This document shows positions 8,693 to 19,806 of a stretch of 64,000 bases of DNA, one piece after another; positions within the stretch are counted from its first letter, which is position 1, and each line of letters begins with the position of its first letter. Below the pieces are notes generated by a model, which worked only from the letters and a program-made list of their open reading frames with translations, was not told the origin of the DNA and did no database searches. The stretch is from Pelargonium tetragonum (lineage: Eukaryota; Streptophyta; Magnoliopsida; Geraniales; Geraniaceae). Made by a program: the position numbers and the translations under genes. Location of the stretch: positions 87,945 through 151,944 of the forward strand of contig JAYMTL010000029.1 in the NCBI GenBank assembly GCA_036897445.1. The letters run 5' to 3'.

Positions 8693-11600
8693 TTGTAAAT
8701 TCCTAATATTCAAACGAGGGGAATATGCGAGGTAAACTAAATTACAACTCTGCAGGATTTTTCTTTATTAAGGGGTAACCGGGTAAACCTTTAAGTAAGC
8801 GAAGCGAGGTAGTGAATGCTTCTATATTTTAATTGTAATATCTAACTTTGTTTAGAAGCTTTTTTCCACTGTCCAATTCGAGGGTTCTGTGCCCAGCACC
8901 TTCAGGTTACCTTTATTAGCAACATCTAGAATTAAGATCGGAATTCCCCGGGTTTACTCTTAGTTAGAGTATCCATATAGTATATAGTTAGTTATTAGAC
9001 AAACAAGGTCCGTTTCTTTTTTTTTCTGGTTAAAAGTTCTTCTTAGAAACCTTGTGTTTAAGAGTGCCCTTGCTTCGTATATAAAAAATCTCCTCTATAT
9101 CATAAGTATGAAAAATATAAGCATCACCTAGTCATATATCAACCACCCTGGTAAAAGTTTAGCTTATTGCCTTATTTTTTTAATACAACTAATTAGAACT
9201 TTGCCTAAAAAGACCCCTGTAATTTATGTAAGCACTGCTGGAAAGGCAAAATATCTAAAACGGGGAAGACTTGCAGCTATCCAGAAGGGACCGCCCTGCT
9301 TAATTAAAGTAAACTGGAAACTTCTTGATTCAGTTAAAATCATAAGTATCGCAAAAAGTTAAGGGCAAAGGGATAACGACTTATTTAAATTATAAGACTT
9401 AAACCTAATTTTTACAGGACCCTTTTTATATTTTGTACTTTATATATTTATATAGCTCCGTCTCTCGGCCCAGACAGTGGAGAATAGGAATACCTCTTCC
9501 CAAGCTAAGGATAGAATCAAAAACGCTGTAAATTTAAGACTCTTAGAGCCTCTAACTAGAATTATAACTAAACCTCAGGACTTAACAAAGCCTGGGGGCA
9601 AGGGTACGTTTCAGCACTAACTTTTGAAGATGTTACAGAAAGAGTAAACGAGTCCCCGAGGAGGAGGAGCCGGATTTCTTTAAAAGAGCCCTTAAAAGTC
9701 CTATCTTACTAGTTTCGGAACTGACCAAAGCATAAAAAATAGAGGTGCGAAGCCCTCAAAATTACCTAATCTTTCATAGCTATAGCTTCTTCAGAAAAGC
9801 ATTTTGAGACTCTATTTATAATTATAACAGATTGGCGCAGGAGTTCTTACTCTTAAAGTAGTTTAAAAATCTCCTATTACAAGCTACTCTAACTAAATGT
9901 AAGGAATCCTCCTTTTGGCAAAAGGTTGACCTCTCTATTTTTAACCCCGATGCGTATTCCTTTTTCAAGGAGCTCTCCGAGGTATTATACTTTTTAACTT
10001 TAAGAACTATCTTTCTTGCCTCGCAAAATATTAAACAAAACTTTGAGAATTTTCAAGGGTATGGTACCAAAGCATGCTATAGACCTAGAAAAAGCGATTA
10101 TATATACTATCTCCAAGTTTAACCTTTGTTCCACAAATAAAGGGTAATCCACCCCTTTTATTAACTACGCAATATAAACTATAGGAATCCCGGCGATATT
10201 GATATAGAAACAACTTTTAAATGAATAGACCCCTTACTTTTATTTTGTATAAAAAGCAGTCTCTCTTTAAATTTTCTATTATTAGGTCTTGAAAAATTCT
10301 TTGTTATAGCATACCTGTATTTAACTCCAGTTTTATACCTACCTGGCAGGACCTTCCTCGACTAGCTTTGTAAATATATACTGGGAAAGACTTCCCGAAG
10401 CAACAAAAAAAGTAAAGTACTGTGTAGGAGTCTCTCGTAGATAAGAACTTACCGACTTTCCTTTCATACAAATTCTTGTATTTCCCTAAGCTCAAGTATA
10501 CTTAAGCTTTAGATTTGCGCTGAACTTTTACCTATATTTCTAAAAGCTCTGACTTATAATAAAGGACTCTTGAGCCTTTCTATCGTTGAGTCCTAGTATT
10601 CCCGTCCATTATACCTAAAAAGTTTTCATTATATAATCTACATAGGAAGATTTTCTTAAAACAGGCTTTAATTAACTTCACTTAAACAGTGAATTTCGAG
10701 TAGTGAAAAACACAAAAAAGGCTTATTCTGGGCAACGTGAATTTAAAGCTTATTTTATATCCTGTTTAGCTTTTGGGAAAGAGCTCCTATTTTTTCTTAT
10801 ACTTCGTTTGCTAATTATACTTATAAAAATGCTCCGCAATTCTTCTATAATTTAGAAACTAAAAAAGTAAAGAAAGTTAATTTATATACATTAGAGGCTC
10901 TCGTATAAACCTTAAGCCTTGGGTTCTGCTTTCTAGTGATGGGTCGAAAAATCTAGGCAAGGGTATCCTGGGGGTATTCAATTCATATAGGACCTTGCTA
11001 ATAAGGCGGAAGCTCCTTAGAGGGCTCCCAAAAGGATTTCTCCCAGTTCCCTTATAACTTATTATGGATAATTTTAAATAGAGCAGTTTCTTAAAGCAAG
11101 TTTTTTTGTTACCTTTTTGAATATTATTAACAATAAACTGCCTGATCTATTCTACACTATAGTTTTACTCGAAATAGACAAGAATCCTATAATCTTGCAT
11201 AACTAGTTACGTTTTTTAGGTCTAAGTACTTAGAGAAAGTGGGTTTTCCTGTCAAGAAGAAACTTAAAAAAGGGTTACTTCATCATTCTTTTAACTCTTA
11301 GAGACAAGAGCTTAGTAAAGATCGAAAGGATCCTTATACCTTATAGTTAATGAGGAGTGGAAATCCTTTGCTCTGACAGGGTAGTAGAGCCTAACTAAAC
11401 TAAGAAATTCAAACTCTATTTTTACCACCTCTTTCCTATAAAGCTCCGAATTCTGCATTTATACTAAGGCAATTCCGCATGGGATGTATATTTCTTTCAA
11501 AGTTACCCTGAAACCCTTAAGTGCAAAGTAGCAATAAACCGACTTCTCGAGAATACACATTCGGATATACTAGTTGTTAGACTCTTAGAAGATTAAGACC

Positions 11601-13033
11601 TTTCCGCGCACATGCACTTATTTCATTTCAATTTAAGGGGAAGCGTTCCTTGAGCACATTGTGTTATATAAAATGTCTAAACCTCCTAAAAATTGGAAAG
11701 AAATTCCTAGTAACTTACTTAAGCTATCCCGTCCTAAAGATTTGGTATTAAAAAGGAAAGGTAATAATTCAGTATGCACTAAATGAAAAAGTGAATAAAT
11801 TAGAACGAGTCCATCACTCAAGCAAGGACAGGATTATATTGTCTGTAGTTTTTTTCTAAGGAATACGAAGCCCTTTGTTAAGGCTGTCTTATAAACGCAT
11901 CTGAGCTACAATTTTATGATTGAGCAAATTTTTGTATAAAGTAATAATAACTCTAAGCTTTCCGTCGTCAAGGCAAGGTTCTTTTTTAAGAGGTGTTATA
12001 TTAAGCTCTTCATAAGTAACTTCGTTTGGTTGCCATTAATACCCAAGGAGTTCTTTTAAATTCAAGGTATAGGTAAGCTATCTTTTCTCGGATTTCAAAA
12101 AAAAAAGTTCAATATTTACAAATGCACTCTTAATTATTCTGGACTCTATGGAGTTTAAGCGCCCTTATATAAAAAATGCCTCTTGATATAACCTCGGGTT
12201 CGGGAATTACAAAAACACAAATTTAAAAGACACTACTTCAGCTATTTTTTTGGGCCAGCACGACAAAAAAAGAATGGATAATAGATATCCCGGATTCTTG
12301 TTTATTTACTCTTTGTAAAGGGACTCTTATATACTTGAGATTGTCTGCTGTTCACAACACGCTATCCTATAATACGACCAAAGGTTTTGTTAATCCTCAC
12401 CCTTATTTCGAACCACGTTAATTTAATTCCGGATCAGGGGTCTATGCCTATTTAATTTATAGAAAGGGAGCCCTAATAAGGCAATCTTTAATATTTTGAC
12501 TTCATAAAGCAGTGACTTTTCTTCGACCCTTGCCAGGCTAACTCCACAAGTATTGAAATTTCCGTCCCGTATATTGTTAAATGAAGAGGAATCCATATAG
12601 TAAACCAGGCCTATTTTTAGAGGTATAAACTTTGTGGGGTATTACTTTGTTATTGATCTAATAAATATTAATTACTTTACTTAATGTTAAGTCTTTCTTT
12701 TTTAACTTAAGACTGGTTTTAGGAATACTACTTTTCTTAGGATTGGCTTCGATAAGGACTCACTACTTCTAAAATATTATCAGGAAAACCCTCGTAAATC
12801 TCTCATAAAGCATAACCTCGCTTTAATTTCAGGTCTTAAAATTTTTACAGCGATCTCTCTGGTTCACAAGCAGAAATTCTATAATTGTCATCCTCCTTAA
12901 CTTGACCCCACTTTACTGTTGGTATTGGACTGGCAGGAGTTCGGTGTGCCGGGGAGTACTTACTTTCTACTAACTTGGCTGACTTTCTTTATTTCTTATG
13001 AAGTATAAAACTGCAATAGAAATCCGAACCTAA
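8693..13033. other. Long matrix stretch, no supported gene
   Basis: More than 4 kb of matrix with dense stops. Small frames at 10304-10495 and 11633-11821 (minus) are within chance. A GAACC-type string at about 12410 is too weak to call a tRNA. No promoter, terminator or repeat array recognised. Confidence 0.45.
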
Positions 13034-13207
13034 AATTCTATCTTTCTACTAGCTCTCAAGAAAGCTACAAAAACAAAGAATAAGAAGAGTATAGCTCTTA
13101 AAACCCCTCCTACTAAGATACAGAATACAAAAGGTACAGAAATAAGAAATTTGTGGGCCTATAAGGGAACTCCCAGTATTACTCCCCTTGTAAATACTAA
13201 GCATTAA
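13034..13207 (+). other. Island frame with tandem ALKK/SIALK motifs
   Basis: This frame is open for 57 codons between stops, with no ATG. The peptide reads FLLALKKATKTKNKKSIALK, then TPPTKIQNTKGTE, and ends TPLVNTKH. It carries two copies of the ALKK/IALK motif, encoded by ctagctctcaagaaag (13049-13064) and agtatagctcttaaaac (13088-13104), followed at 13111-13130 by tactaagatacagaatacaa. That last word recurs at 55771, 56191, 56403, 31939 and 63788. This copy therefore links two of the shared modules in one reading frame, the best single-frame example of the family. The product would be very basic. Function unknown; a degenerate repeat is at least as likely as a gene. Confidence 0.45.
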
Positions 13208-13700
13208 GGGGGCTCCTTTTGACTTCCAAAGGACTCTCCCGGAATAAACTTGCCTATTTTCTTTGAGGCTAAAGGTCTTAGCAGCTCTGTCCGGTCTAGC
13301 ATCCGTATACCTAAGGAAATAGCTGCAGGTAAAAGAAACCCTCTATCTATAAGGCAAAAGGATTTCTCATATTCTAGATTTAACAAAACTTGAGTTAGAG
13401 AAAGCTTTAGAACTCTTATGTAAACTAACAGAAGGGAAGATTTTCTTAAAAATGAATTAGGTAAACTCTTTGCTTTCTTAACTAATGAGCTATACTCGGT
13501 ATCCCCTCCTTAAGCAGCTATACCTTTCTAAATACCAAACCCCTTAAAATGAGCCAACCCTGTTCAACTTGATCCGCGAAGACTAACTCCATCCCGGTTC
13601 TAGTTAGAACCTACCCTCCCCTTCTTTCTTAATTAAAATAATTAAAAACCCGAAAAGAAGAGAATCTTCTTGAAATGAAATTCCCCTAACCTAAAAAGTA
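13208..13700. other. No supported gene
   Basis: Mixed sequence between islands. A 60-codon minus frame (13204-13386) abuts the plus-strand island frame and is unsupported. Nothing recognised. Confidence 0.35.
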
Positions 13701-14660
13701 GAGTGGGATAATTACTGTACCCAACTGCAGCGCGACTAAGGACGGGCATTGTAAGATAGTGTATTAAGTATACACTTACTTAGGTTATAACCAAGAGCAA
13801 GAAAAAAACTTTCACTGGACTCCGTTTACTAGAACCTCCTACTTTAAACCCCACCCCTTTACATAGTTCTGGTAGAAACCGGGCTGGAAAAGGTTTGTTA
13901 TTTTCTTACCCTGCATCCAATCCGGGAGAGCACGTAAAACCCGTTATGGATATTCCTGTCTCAAAAACGAAAGGGACCTCTTGCTTTACTCAAAACACCT
14001 TTTTATAGACAACTCCTTATATCCCGGAATTTCTTCTAGCTCAAAATGACTTTCTTAAACTTGCTCATCTCGTAGTGGAACTCTCTTAAATAACTATAAT
14101 TAACTCAACTCATATGAATTTCTTAAAAGGCACAAAGAAAAGCAACTAGCTTACTGAAATCAGAGTTTAGAATTCTAAGGAAAATCTAGAACTTTAGAAA
14201 AGGAGCAAATTCATGAGAATCCCTTGGCTAGCTTTAATTGCTTTTCTATTTCTTATTTATATTTACTTTTTATTTATATTGATTTACTTGCTTTTTTTGT
14301 ATGAACTATCCCTTGAGTCTGTATACCTTTATGGGCTTAATAATAAGAATATATCCGTATTCTATAAACTCTCTTAATTATATTATAGAGTGGGGAGCTC
14401 TGGGGCTATACCTATAGGTAGCTAATGTATTCCTGTAGCCTATGGTGCCTGTAATTATTGGCTTTCGCTTACTAATTGTACTTATTGTTATAGTTTTCTT
14501 TGTATTCCCTATTAGTTATAAGTAATGGAATAGGTTTAATTATAAGTAAAGAATCCAGTAAAGGTGTTCTATTAGTACAAGGGAGATCCCTCTTCTTGTT
14601 ATGGGGCTTATCTCCGTAGCTATTTATTCTACTCAGTTCCGCCTTAAACTAGAACCTTAG
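13700..14660 (-). repeat. Repeat-rich mosaic zone with minus-strand modules
   Basis: Several shared words cluster here. gtacccaactgcagc at 13717-13731 recurs at 34288-34302. ggcacaaagaaaa followed by ctagct and actgaaatc at 14129-14161 recurs at 19401-19429 with small indels. On the minus strand, gctacaggaatac plus tagctac at 14418-14439 recurs on the plus strand at 63716-63737 (21 of 22 bases), and gataagccccataacaag at 14595-14612 recurs at 2700-2719. No open frame of note. The zone looks like a patchwork of old duplications and not a gene. Confidence 0.45.
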
Positions 14661-15567
14661 CAAGCCAGCTTTCAAATGCAACTATACGCCTTACAATTTT
14701 CCTCGTTAGAGTAGACATTTCTATGGGGGATCCAATACTACAGAATCGCATAAGGGGATTCCTTTACCATTACAGACGAAGCCACAAATTAGATACTTAA
14801 ATCCTTTTCTATATAAACTATACTCGTATGCCTCTTATTTACTTTGTAACAATCTTTTCGGGACGCTAATATTAAGAAAATTTTTGTGTTAATACTTATA
14901 GGGAGTACCTTAAGATCAGGTATTCTTTAGAATAGTTGCTACTTAGGTTAGGTAGGTGTACATCTTCTATCAAAGCATTTAATAAAGTTATTATTAGCAA
15001 AAGCAGAATCCGATTTTCGACGAGCAGGGCCTTATCTAGTTTTTTAACTGAAATTGACTTATAAGGCCGAATCCTAGGATCTTGGGTAAGTCTTCCAAAG
15101 GAGGCTATTTGCTATATAGAGATTATAAAGAAGTCCTAGGCTTTTTGAACTACCAATTGCTCCAGTCATGGTAATTTATCCCTAGAATTTCCTTGAATAT
15201 ATTAGTTGAGATACACATTTTATGGGATATAAAGAAATTACACTTAATAGCTGCATACGAGTTATTATATAGATTGTTTAATGAGAGGCCGTAAACCGTA
15301 CATTCAGGCTTAAATCATGGGGAAGTTTCTAACTAAAATACAACAAGGTTTCCTTCATTTTTTTATCGAGGGAAACCCTAGGTTATTAATTTCTTATTAA
15401 AGACAGGGAAATGAAAAGTCTAGTAGCCGCTAGGAAGAAATAGGATGATTTACCAAGGGATTCTAAAAAGCTTAAGAAATTTGGATTAAAATAAGTTTTT
15501 GGTCAAGTTAGAGCTTGTTAAAAGTCAAACCTCACGATCGAGCCGAATTCCGGGATTGTTTGAAACA
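14661..15567. other. Matrix DNA, no supported gene
   Basis: Matrix with stops in all frames; nothing recognised. Confidence 0.45.
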
Positions 15568-16151
15568 AAATAAAGGTAACGAAGTTAGTTTCGTTAGTTT
15601 CGTTAAGTTAAGTTAAATAATTAAGCGGTTCCTTAGTGAAAGGGCCCTTAGTATACCCGGGATGCCCGTGACAAGGAGTCAGATATTTTTATAACATATA
15701 TATAGATCATAGATCCAGTGATTCTCATGACGTATAAAAAACTTACGGAATCCTTTCTTGTAACTCATATAAAGGAAAGGCTCTTTCAAAAACTAGGAGT
15801 TCTCTAAATAAAAAGAAGGATTAGCAAGAAATTTCTGCTAAAAACCGAAAATCTTACAAGAAAGACACTCGGGTCTTGGTAAAGCAGGGTTAATTTGAAC
15901 CTTTGAGTTAGTCTTTTAATTAGGCATAACCCATAGTATTCTAAAAGTCAAACAAAGTTGTTATTCTAGATCTGCAAGATAAGGTGGTATTGTACTAATG
16001 CTTTTTGTTTCTACAGAGGGGTTTCCTCGTGTCACGAAAAAGGTCCAAGCGTATATAACTTAGCCTTAGCTCACTATGAATTTAAAGAACTCGTTTTTAT
16101 TGTTTAAAACAGCTTTAGCCCTTTCTTTTGCTAACTTCGTTACCTTTATTT
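15568..16151. repeat. Inverted repeat pair, 21 bases each
   Basis: The left arm at 15568-15588 contains aataaaggtaacgaagttag. The right arm at 16131-16151 is its exact reverse complement, 21 of 21 bases. A third, direct partial copy is at 7499-7514. Just inside the left arm there is a 9-base tandem, gtttcgtta, repeated at about 15589-15607. The 540 bases between the arms are matrix without a gene. Such pairs can seed recombination or cruciforms in organelle DNA; no mobile-element gene lies between them. Confidence 0.6.
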
Positions 16152-16639
16152 ATTACATCATTTTTCTAGAATCACAAAAATTTCTGGGATTAATTCTAAA
16201 GTTCGCAACACAGAATTAGTAAAAATCTTTACTGTTCTTGTCCTTTGTATTACGAGTTTAAACTAGTAAGGTATATAAAACAATCTTCATGGGCTGCTTC
16301 GGAATATTTAGATTCTACTTTTATAATTATAATTAAGAGGCTTGGCTTTAATAATAAGAATTTGTACAGGAAATGGAATACCTTTCTTACACGAAACCCT
16401 TCCTAGCGAAATTTTATGAGCTATCACTTTTTTAGTTGTACTCCTCTCGTAAAAACCTAAATTCTAAACTCTTTTTAATTAGTTTAATTAGAAAGGGGCG
16501 TAACTCATGAGATAGAGATGATTAACATGAAAGCTAAAAGGGGTATCCTCAAAATCAAGAATGGAATTGTTATCAAGAAAATTTCTCCCTTAAGTTAAGA
16601 AAGATCTTTGTAAAAGTCTGTCTTTCCTGTTGGTGTTGT
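16152..16639. other. Matrix DNA, no supported gene
   Basis: Matrix; nothing recognised. Confidence 0.45.
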
Positions 16640-16717
16640 TTCCCGATTTTCTAGTAGAAGGGGCCCCTTAAGAGTAAAAAACTAGAAAGATAGAGGTAAT
16701 ACAAAGAAGTAAGGTAG

Positions 16718-16837
16718 TTACAACAAGTAAAGCTCCTAATCCTAAAAAAGAAAAGCGGTATAGCTCTGGAGAAGGCGGCAGGTCTAATACATTTCCTAAA
16801 AGAGGTTCCTGCTCAGGGATTGGCAGGGAATAGGTAA
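16718..16837 (+). other. Island frame with GIALEK motif
   Basis: A 39-codon frame between TAG and TAA, without ATG. The peptide includes KLLILKKKSGIALEKAAGLI, then HFLKEVPAQGLAGNR. The GIALEK codons come from ggtatagctctggagaagg at 16757-16775, a core module of the island family. This is the left part of a larger plus-strand island (about 16640-17560). The downstream coding-like segments lie in other frames, which implies indels if the island was ever one gene. Function unknown. Confidence 0.4.
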
Positions 16838-17134
16838 ACCTTTTTAAGAGGAATTTTCTTAGGGGTTTTACTAGACAGGGAATTTCTAGTTAAGTTAGAA
16901 GGGAAATTCGTGGCTAAAAGAAGGGGCCTGTTAACTATGCACGGAGAGTAGAGAGCGCAGGTTATACGAGTACGGGTATAGTCCATAAGAATCCCAGCAA
17001 CATGAAAGCTACAAGGACGAATAGGTGCAGACGTGAGGTTGAGTCTAGCTTTTAAGAAGGTCCCAGGTATAGCTCTAAAAACAACTAAGGGAGGGGTAAG
17101 ATCTCGTACAGAACTCCGAATAAGACACAACTAG
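16838..17134 (+). other. Frame-shifting coding-like island segment
   Basis: Three successive plus-strand frames read as basic peptides. One contains FLVKLEGKFVAKRRGLL up to about 16970. A second runs through RRVESAGYTSTGIVHKNPSN up to about 17058. A third at 17006-17134 (42 codons) contains SLAFKKVPGIALKTTKGG and ends RIRHN. The third carries the module ggtatagctctaaaaac at 17066-17082. The hand-over between frames suggests single-base indels. The antisense strand holds a 105-codon frame (16813-17130), proline- and leucine-rich, which I take to be its shadow. No protein family recognised. Confidence 0.4.
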
Positions 17135-17894
17135 AGAAGGTTATAATAAGATTAAGCTGAAAGCGAAGTGTAGTGCTAAGGGAGGTTTTGTAAATAAGAG
17201 ACAAATAAGTAGCTACCACTGTCGATGAAAGGAATAAAGTACAAAAATCAATGAAATATTCTAAGGCAGTAGGTACACAATAGTAGAGGGAATCCTAACA
17301 CCAAGAGGACTGAGGGCAACAAAGCTCTTAGGGGAGGTCTAGCAGCTAAAAAGATTAGGAGTCTTCCCGGTGTTAGGAGCTTTACCTACTTTACTGTATT
17401 CCTTATTCTTATTGTATCTATTGTATTTCCTGGCTTACTTATTTTTATAGTTTTATTATATAGTATAATGTGTAGTTAGTTATAGTAGTAATTTATATAG
17501 TATTTCTTAGTTATTGATTTTAAGGGAAGGCCTTTGCCTGACCGGTATGCTCTCTGCTTCTTCATTTCCCTCTTTTTAAAGCAAGCAATTCATTATATAA
17601 TAAAATTGAAGTGAAAATAAAACGTAGAAACGTATATAAACTCATGATAAAATGGCTTTTCTAGAGATTTGGCATTGTTCTAATGAATAAGTATTCTCTA
17701 TTTCCTTTAAAGTCAAGTTTAAAGAAGGTAGTTGCTCTTAAATCCTGTTTCTTTCCCAGGTTTAGTATATTTGGTATAAATGTAAGAAGATAGAGAAAGT
17801 ATGATCATGAGGAAGAAGTTAAGTCAATAAAAAGTGAGTGGGTGTATGTCCTATTTTGTATACTTCTTGCTTTACCCTTCCTAGGTCCCCTTCC
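17135..17894 (+). other. Tail of the 16.6-17.6 kb island and junction
   Basis: Plus-strand purine bias continues to about 17400. A frame contains KIKLKAKCSAKGGFVNKR. Bias then fades through an AT-rich stretch. No gene supported. The island's right edge is approximate. Confidence 0.3.
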
Positions 17895-17913
17895 GTCGGT
17901 AATAATGACTATT
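17895..17913 (+). repeat. 19-base exact repeat, copy 1
   Basis: gtcggtaataatgactatt occurs here and again at 55918-55936 in the same orientation, with weaker similarity continuing a few bases to the right (tatgtgctta against tatgcacta). Copy 1 lies at the edge of an island and copy 2 at the end of an island frame. Confidence 0.65.
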
Positions 17914-19014
17914 ATATGTGCTTATAATCTTTCTATCCTCATTTTATATTATAAAAGCAAGGAGCAGGTAATGCAATTAACAAGCGGTAATCCATCTAAG
18001 ACTTCCTCCCCGAGTTCGTAAGGCCGCTTCCGAGTATGTAGATTAAGTAACCCTAGAGACAAGGGCGGGGCTAAAGGAAATTTTTTATAAATTTAGGGTT
18101 ATAAAGTAAAGTAATTTGTTTGCTGTGCAAGCAAGGTACAAAGAGTATCAGGTAAGAAGACTAAAAAGCGGGTATTATCAAATATATTAAATAAGCTACC
18201 CTTCTGTATAATAGTAAAATAATAGTAAAGAAGCTTTTAGATTAGATTTTGGCCCTTACCTTACAAGGAAAGTTTCTCCTTTCTGTACAAATTTTGAATA
18301 TAAAGGGAAACCAGCATAAACTGGAAACTCTCCTGACGAAGACCTAATATCACACATATTCACCACTTTCAAAAGAGAGAATAGGAACTGAGATCAAGAC
18401 TCTAATTAGCAAGAACTTTCGAATAAAAGGGTTGGGTACAAATTTTCCTAGGTTTCTCGACACTGAACACCGACTAGAATAAGAAAAAGGTCCTCGAAGT
18501 TCAATTAAGGGACTACTTTTTACTAGTAAATACAACAAAAGGGCCTGGAACAAGGACTGAGATGCTAATGAAAGGAAGGTCTAAGCTTTCCCAAGCATAT
18601 AAATAAGAAATGTTTTACTCGACTGTCTAAACTAAAGGGTATAGGTATCCAATATTTCATATGTTTTGACTTTAAATATAACGGTAACTAGCTGCTTCTA
18701 TATCTGTACTGTATAAAATTATATATAATAAAAATTGATAAGAAAGAGGTAGACTAATACTATAGACTATGATAACTCCTATCAACACCAAGAAAAACAG
18801 AATACAAAGTATGGTAACTCAAAGATTATAAAAAATGAATGCTTTTGAACCCATGGACCTCCCTTTTTGCTTGACCTAACTTCCGCTACCATAATTCAAA
18901 TCTCTCTACTGCACCTACTAAATGCCTTATCTTAGAGAAAACGAATAGAAAAAGAACTATTATCTAAGTGATTCTAAGCTTTTGTGCTCTCAATTCTTTG
19001 TAGCTATACCGGCT
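17914..19014. other. Matrix DNA, no supported gene
   Basis: A minus-strand 67-codon frame at 18350-18553 is unsupported. Otherwise matrix with stops in all frames. Confidence 0.4.
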
Positions 19015-19179
19015 CTAATCTTTACTTGCCGTACTCCCTACCTGCGTACCCCTTTTTACTAACGCATCTTTCTTAATAAAACCCATTTTTGTTGTAATAC
19101 CTCGTTTATTAGCCCCCGTTTTCTTGGTTTTCTGTAACCCTTTCTTAAGACTTAAGAGTCTTATGCATAACACATATAC
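19015..19179 (-). other. Island frame with TGANKRG motif
   Basis: A 54-codon minus-strand frame between two TAG stops, without ATG. After a short hydrophobic lead it reads SLKKGLQKTKKTGANKRGIT, then TKMGFIKKDALVKRGTQ, and ends VGSTASKD. The heptapeptide TGANKRG also appears in the frame at 56300-56587. The underlying 21 bases (19099-19119 minus, and 56456-56476 plus) agree at 19 positions, and both differences are synonymous (ACG/ACA, CGA/AGA). That makes shared coding ancestry plausible. Highly basic; no known family. Right neighbour (19551-19700) also belongs to the island. Confidence 0.5.
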
Positions 19180-19400
19180 CTATAACTTTTTTTAGAGTAC
19201 TCTCTATCTTATTCAGATATAACCTTCTACACCTTCTTCGTAGGTACTTCCCTGTAGCCTAAGTATAATAACGCCAATTAAAAAAGGGGAAGGCGGATTA
19301 TTTCCTTATTTACTTTAAAATAGAAGTTGACTTGTTAAATATACAAAACAAAAGGGAACTGCCCTAAATAACCTTGTACTCATTTCTTAAACCCTTTAAC
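19180..19400. other. No supported gene
   Basis: Mixed sequence between island pieces; nothing recognised. Confidence 0.35.
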
Positions 19401-19429
19401 GGCACAAAGAAAACTAGCTAACTGAAATC
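19401..19429 (+). repeat. Duplicate of the 14129 segment
   Basis: ggcacaaagaaaactagcta and then actgaaatc match 14129-14161 with a 4-base deletion. Upstream, actcat and ttcttaaa are also shared with small indels, so the duplicated segment was probably longer and has diverged. Confidence 0.55.
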
Positions 19430-19550
19430 CTTTAAAACTCCTATACCCTTGCGATCCCAAGGAGTCCGGATGCCCTTTTTTATAAAAAATAAGGTGCTAA
19501 AGGCCCTTACACCCTTTATTAGAAGACTTAGATACCTTTCTTTAGTACGA

Positions 19551-19700
19551 CTAGGTTAATGGTAGAACACGGAATGCCTTATAGCTACCAATGCTTATGA
19601 CTTACTTTCATACTCTTCTTAGTGATACCTGGACTCTATATCTTGGTAATACCTCTAGTGTTACTCTGTACCTTATTCATAAAGTCAAGAACAAAAATCT
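19551..19700 (-). other. Minus-strand island piece and tRNA-like string
   Basis: On the minus strand the words cactagaggtattaccaaga (19641-19660) and cactaagaagagtatgaaag give RGITKI, then a stop, then SPGITKKSMKVSHKHW, so this is another member of the island family. The 71-codon plus frame at 19591-19806 is probably its antisense shadow. On the plus strand at 19551-19569 the words aggttaatgg and tagaaca resemble a tRNA D-arm like that at 34327; no full tRNA can be folded. Confidence 0.35.
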
Positions 19701-19806
19701 AGCCTTTCTCCTACTAGAGTACGGCCTAGTTATAAGCCAAGTCAAACTTAAGTTAAGTATAAGTTTAGTCTTCCACATAAACGAAAATTTCTTCTCGAAA
19801 AAGTAA

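Noticed and set aside
12405-12425. tRNA T-arm at tttcgaaccacg
   Set aside because: No D-arm, anticodon arm or acceptor pairing on either side.
15568-16151. Insertion sequence bounded by 21-base inverted repeats
   Set aside because: The interval contains no transposase or long frame and no target-site duplication was seen.
16813-17130. 105-codon minus-strand frame, the longest in the window
   Set aside because: It is antisense to a purine-rich island whose plus strand shares modules with other islands. Its proline/leucine-rich product looks like the shadow of lysine-rich codons, and its length is within chance.
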